16,659 nt of DNA from Methylotenera sp. (GTDB lineage Bacteria > Pseudomonadota > Gammaproteobacteria > Burkholderiales > Methylophilaceae): assembly GCA_013816325.1 (NCBI GenBank), contig JACDEP010000028.1, positions 1-16,659 of the forward strand. The letters are read 5' to 3'. The notes under the pieces are model-generated. The model had not been told where the DNA came from, did no database searches, and saw only the letters and a list, made by a program, of their open reading frames with translations. Within the stretch, counting starts at the first letter, position 1; each line of letters starts with the position of its first letter. Positions 13,374 to 16,659 of the stretch are shown here, in pieces. The translations under genes and the position numbers were made by a program.

Positions 13374-15110
13374 TTATAGCTCCTCCGCCATAATCATTTC
13401 AGATAACCCTTTGCCGTTCGGAATCATCGGAAATACATTTTCCGACTGGTCCGTCATAAAGTCCATAAATACCAAACGCTCTTTCAATTTCGGGCTAAAC
13501 GCTTCTTTAAGCGCATCTTCAACATCTGCTGGGTTCTCAACGCGGATGCCTACATGGCCATAAGCCTCAGCCAATTTAACGAAGTCTGGTAAAGCTTCCA
13601 TATAAGATTGTGAATAGCGGTTGCCATAGAAGAACTCTTGCCATTGGCGAACCATGCCCATATAACGGTTGTTAAGCGTAATGACTTTGATAGGCAAATT
13701 GAATTGCTTACAGGTGGAAAGCTCTTGGATGCACATTTGTATAGAAGCTTCACCGGTAATACATGCTACTTGTGCCTCAGGATGCGCTAACTGTACGCCC
13801 ATGGCGTATGGCAAGCCAACACCCATCGTACCTAGGCCCCCGGAGTTGATCCAACGGCGTGGTTTATCGAACGGATAATATTGTGCGGCCCACATCTGGT
13901 GCTGACCTACGTCTGAGGTAATGTAAGCATCGCCATTAGTGACTTTGTAAAGTTTTTGAATTACATCTTGTGGCTTGATTAGCTCACTACTCATAGCAAA
14001 ACTCAAACAGTTTTTGCTACGCCAGGCTTCGATTTGTGTAAACCAATCTTTAAGCGCAACACTGTCTTGCACAGGCTTTTCAACTGAGATCAAGTCATTC
14101 ATGTCTGCTAATACAGATTTAACGTCACCGACAATAGGCACATCGATTTTTACGCGCTTAGATATCGATGAAGGGTCGATATCGATATGGATAATTGTGC
14201 GTGGACGTGACAAGAAATGCGTTGGGTTGCCAATTACGCGGTCATCAAAACGCGCACCCACCGCGAGCAATACGTCGCATTCCTGCATGGCCATATTTGC
14301 TTCGTAGGTGCCGTGCATGCCTAACATACCCAAGAATTGTTTGTCAGTTGACGGATAACCACCCAAGCCCATCAACGTGCTGGTAATAGGCAAGCCTAAT
14401 GATTTTATCAATTTGATTAAATGTTCAGATGCATCACCCAAAACAACACCGCCACCTGAGTAGACCATAGGGCGTTTTGCTTCAGACAATAATTTTAGCG
14501 CTTTTTTGATTTGGCCTAAATGACCTTTGGTCACAGGATTGTATGAGCGTAACTGTACTGATTTCGGATAATCGAAATCACCGAGTTCTGCGGTAATGTC
14601 TTTAGGAATATCAACCAGAACCGGGCCTGGACGACCACTAGCAGCTACGTAGAAAGCTTTTTTCATTGTAGTAGCGATATCTTTAATGTCTTTGATCAGG
14701 AAGTTATGTTTTACACATGGACGGGTAATACCAACGGTATCGCATTCCTGAAAAGCGTCTTCGCCTATAGCATAGGTAGGCACTTGGCCACTGATTATGA
14801 CCATGGGGATTGAGTCCATGTAAGCCGTAGCAATGCCGGTAACTGCATTGGTTGCTCCAGGGCCGGACGTTACTAAAGCCACACCTACTTCACCGGTTGA
14901 GCGCGAAAAAGCATCTGCCGCATGAACAGCAGCTTGTTCGTGTCGCACCAAAACGTGTTTAAACTTATCTTGCTTAAAGATAGCGTCGTAAATATTCAGC
15001 ACTGCGCCACCAGGGTAGCCAAATACGAATTTAACTTTTTCCTCATGCAAACAGCGGATTAAAATTTCCGCGCCGTTGAGTTTTGGACCTTGTTCCATGC
15101 TTTTTTCCAT
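13374..15110 (-). CDS. ilvB: Acetolactate synthase large (catalytic) subunit
   Basis: Thiamine-diphosphate- and FAD-dependent enzyme joining two pyruvates, or pyruvate and 2-ketobutyrate, for valine, leucine and isoleucine synthesis. The 578-residue length is typical. Landmarks: GYPGGAVLNIYDA (31-43), catalytic Glu58 in VRHEQAAVHAADAF, VTSGPGATNAVTGIATAYMDS (about 81-101), GRPGPVLVDIPKD (about 158-170), and the C-terminal TPP domain from about 410 with ITSDVGQHQMWAAQYY and WINSGGLGTMGVGLPYAMG. At 453-456 the usual thiamine-diphosphate Mg motif GDG(S) reads GEAS. Start: ATG at 15110; a second ATG at 15098 (Met5) has GGAAAAAAGC before it and is a real alternative. First gene of ilvBNC, with a hairpin immediately upstream. 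Confidence 0.97.
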   Translation of the reverse strand: MEKSMEQGPKLNGAEILIRCLHEEKVKFVFGYPGGAVLNIYDAIFKQDKFKHVLVRHEQAAVHAADAFSRSTGEVGVALVTSGPGATNAVTGIATAYMDSIPMVIISGQVPTYAIGEDAFQECDTVGITRPCVKHNFLIKDIKDIATTMKKAFYVAASGRPGPVLVDIPKDITAELGDFDYPKSVQLRSYNPVTKGHLGQIKKALKLLSEAKRPMVYSGGGVVLGDASEHLIKLIKSLGLPITSTLMGLGGYPSTDKQFLGMLGMHGTYEANMAMQECDVLLAVGARFDDRVIGNPTHFLSRPRTIIHIDIDPSSISKRVKIDVPIVGDVKSVLADMNDLISVEKPVQDSVALKDWFTQIEAWRSKNCLSFAMSSELIKPQDVIQKLYKVTNGDAYITSDVGQHQMWAAQYYPFDKPRRWINSGGLGTMGVGLPYAMGVQLAHPEAQVACITGEASIQMCIQELSTCKQFNLPIKVITLNNRYMGMVRQWQEFFYGNRYSQSYMEALPDFVKLAEAYGHVGIRVENPADVEDALKEAFSPKLKERLVFMDFMTDQSENVFPMIPNGKGLSEMIMAEEL

Positions 15111-15114
15111 GCTT

Positions 15115-15149
15115 CTTGTTCTTGGTACAAAGTTGTATCAAGCAACAAG
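15115..15149 (-). promoter_or_regulatory. Stem-loop directly upstream of ilvB start
   Basis: The mRNA leader can form a 14-bp hairpin: CUUGUU / AACAAG, one bulged G, CUUG / CAAG, an A.C mismatch, then UACA / UGUA around a four-base loop. It ends four bases before the ATG at 15110 and takes in the only purine-rich stretch (AACAAG) that could act as ribosome site for that start. There is no T-run, so it is not a terminator. It may limit translation or shift starts to 15098. Confidence 0.5.
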
Positions 15150-15220
15150 CTTTCTTTAATATGGCTAGTTTAAATTGTTGGTTTGCGTACTATTTGAGTG
15201 CTAACTTAATGTTTTTTAGT

Positions 15221-15267
15221 ATTATATAGCAACCCTATACGATAACGGTTTGAGGGTATTTGGTCAA
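15221..15267 (-). promoter_or_regulatory. Candidate sigma70 promoter region for ilvBNC
   Basis: On the minus strand, TTGACC (15262-15267) is followed after exactly 17 bases by TATCGT (15239-15244). A better -10 hexamer TATAAT is at 15221-15226, but without a good -35. Either would give a leader of roughly 100 bases or more. No ATG-started leader peptide rich in Ile, Val or Leu codons was seen between here and ilvB, so classical attenuation is not supported. Confidence 0.3.
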
Positions 15268-15387
15268 GGATGAAAGTTTGATGACAAAGTATTTTGACAA
15301 AATTATTTACAGAAACAAAAAAACCTTGAAAAAATAACCGAATCTTAAGACGAAATCTTTAATTTCCAAAATACTTGGAAGCTTAAA

Positions 15388-16659
15388 TCACTCAATTTCT
15401 AAAGGCGGCGCAACTTTTAATAACTCTTCGATAGTCGTCAACCCCGCCGCAACTTTTTCTGCGCCGTTAATGATCAGGGGCTGCATGCCTTCTTGGTAAG
15501 CGAGCTTAGTGAGCTGAGCTAAATCAGTTTCAGACGTGATGAGTTTCCTTAACGCAGGTGATATGGTCAGCATTTCATAAATACCGCTACGCCCTCTAAA
15601 ACCTGTATTACGGCACTCGAGACATCCAACCGGTTTGTAGATATGCGCTGGTTTTGGAATCTTGAAATCGCCAACCAATGCTTCCCATTTTTCTTGTTCC
15701 ATTGGTTCAGGCGCCTTGCAGCTTGAACACAATGTACGCACTAGGCGCTGCGCCATGATCCCTAACACTGTTGAATGGATAAGATATGAGGGTACGCCTA
15801 AGTCCAGTAACCGCGTTACGGCTGCCGGTGAGTCGTTAGTATGTAATGTGGATAATACCAAATGGCCGGTCAGCGCCGCTTGGATGGCCATGTCTGCAGT
15901 TTCCAGGTCACGGATCTCACCCACCATGATGATGTCCGGGTCTTGCCGCATCAGGGTACGTATGCCATCAGCGAAGTTCAGGCCGATGTTGGTCTGCACC
16001 TGCATCTGGTTAAATAGTGGCTCAACCATCTCAATCGGTTCTTCTACTGTACAGACATTGACTTCTGGCGTGGCTAGTAAGCGCAAGGTGGCATAAAGCG
16101 TCGTGGTTTTTCCCGATCCGGTGGGACCGGTGACCAAAATAATACCGTTCGGTGCTTTCGTCCAGCCGTCCCAAGTACTTGCTTGCTCTTTGGAGAAGCC
16201 CAATGCCAAAAAATCCTTTGCTGACACATCCGGCGCGAAAATCCGCATCACCAGTTTTTCGCCAAAAGCGGTTGGCATGGTCGATAAGCGTAGCTCAATT
16301 TCTACGCCCTCTGTGGTCAGTGTTTTGATACGACCATCTTGCGGGCGGCGTTTTTCTACCATATCCATACGGCCGAGTAGCTTGATACGGCTAGTGATGG
16401 CATTCATGATATTCGGCGGTAATTGGTAAACCTGGTGCAATACACCATCAATGCGGAAACGCATAGTACCCATATTGCGTCGCGGTTCTAGATGAATGTC
16501 ACTAGCACGCTGCTCAAAGGCATATTTGAATAGCCAATCAACGATATTGACCACATGCTGTTCGTTGGCATCCAGATTCTTATCTTTACCTAGCTCAACC
16601 AGTTGCTCAAAGTTCTGAACGCCAACAATTTGGCCTGCTTTGGCCAAATTCGCAGCGTT
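15388..16659 (-). CDS. GspE/PilB-family secretion or pilus assembly ATPase, C-terminal part (partial)
   Basis: Hexameric ATPase of the type II secretion/type IV pilus class that powers pilin or pseudopilin polymerisation from the cytoplasmic face. The last 423 residues are visible; the frame is open through the right edge (a TTG at 16647 is internal), so the N-terminal domain is missing. In order: FEQRASDIHLEPR of the N2 domain, RFRIDGV, KRRPQDGRI, the Walker A loop GPTGSGKTTT (16102-16128), the Asp box near CTVEEPIE, Walker B IIMVGEIRDLETA, and the His box LSTLHTNDS. The four-cysteine zinc motif is CSSC (about 15717-15731) and CLEC (about 15610-15624). All ATPase motifs are intact. Neighbours are metabolic genes, so this may be a stand-alone ATPase gene. 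GspE, PilB or MSHA-type identity cannot be settled from the C-terminal part. Confidence 0.9.
   Translation of the reverse strand, partial: NAANLAKAGQIVGVQNFEQLVELGKDKNLDANEQHVVNIVDWLFKYAFEQRASDIHLEPRRNMGTMRFRIDGVLHQVYQLPPNIMNAITSRIKLLGRMDMVEKRRPQDGRIKTLTTEGVEIELRLSTMPTAFGEKLVMRIFAPDVSAKDFLALGFSKEQASTWDGWTKAPNGIILVTGPTGSGKTTTLYATLRLLATPEVNVCTVEEPIEMVEPLFNQMQVQTNIGLNFADGIRTLMRQDPDIIMVGEIRDLETADMAIQAALTGHLVLSTLHTNDSPAAVTRLLDLGVPSYLIHSTVLGIMAQRLVRTLCSSCKAPEPMEQEKWEALVGDFKIPKPAHIYKPVGCLECRNTGFRGRSGIYEMLTISPALRKLITSETDLAQLTKLAYQEGMQPLIINGAEKVAAGLTTIEELLKVAPPLEIE

Noticed and set aside
15150..15387. Leader peptide attenuator ahead of ilvBNC
   Set aside because: No ATG-started frame rich in Ile, Val or Leu codons and no terminator with a T-run were found upstream of ilvB.

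Overview
The window looks like a chromosomal segment of a betaproteobacterium, most likely a methylotroph of the Methylophilaceae type (Methylotenera or Methylophilus relatives). This rests on the style of the housekeeping proteins, moderate AT richness, and a periplasmic MxaD-like protein next to a seven-bladed YVTN propeller. No tRNA, rRNA, CRISPR array, integrase or transposase was seen.

Layout. (1) Positions 1-2301, minus strand: a serine carboxylesterase, xseB, ispA and the 5' part of dxs, which runs off the left edge. This is an isoprenoid precursor and exonuclease VII small subunit run. (2) Positions 2452-6652, plus strand: a three-gene cyclic-nucleotide cassette made of a CHASE2 class III adenylate cyclase, a metallo-beta-lactamase-fold protein resembling class II cyclic-nucleotide phosphodiesterases, and a cyclic-nucleotide-binding protein with a C-terminal rhodanese domain. 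Together they could make, destroy and sense cAMP. (3) Positions 6761-8309: two nearly identical 121-residue type IV pilin genes on the minus strand. They sit in direct repeats of about 508 bp, each with a sigma54-type -24/-12 element the same distance upstream of its start codon. Between the repeats lies a decayed plus-strand relic of a second cyclic-nucleotide-binding gene, so a unit holding both a cNMP-binding gene and a pilin seems to have been duplicated, after which only the pilin copy stayed intact. (4) Positions 8412-10091, minus strand: the MxaD-like periplasmic protein and the exported beta-propeller, a probable accessory locus for periplasmic PQQ-dependent alcohol oxidation. (5) Positions 10181-10690: rppH on the plus strand, convergent with psd and sharing a hairpin terminator with it. 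(6) Positions 10724-15110, minus strand: ilvB-ilvN-ilvC (branched-chain amino acid synthesis) followed by psd (phosphatidylethanolamine synthesis). There is structured RNA potential upstream of ilvB and between ilvB and ilvN. (7) Positions 15388-16659: the C-terminal 423 residues of a GspE/PilB-family ATPase that runs off the right edge.

The most unusual part is 2452-8309, where a cAMP make/break/sense cassette lies beside duplicated sigma54-type pilin genes with a broken copy of the sensor gene between them. The regulatory link between cassette and pilins is inferred from position only.
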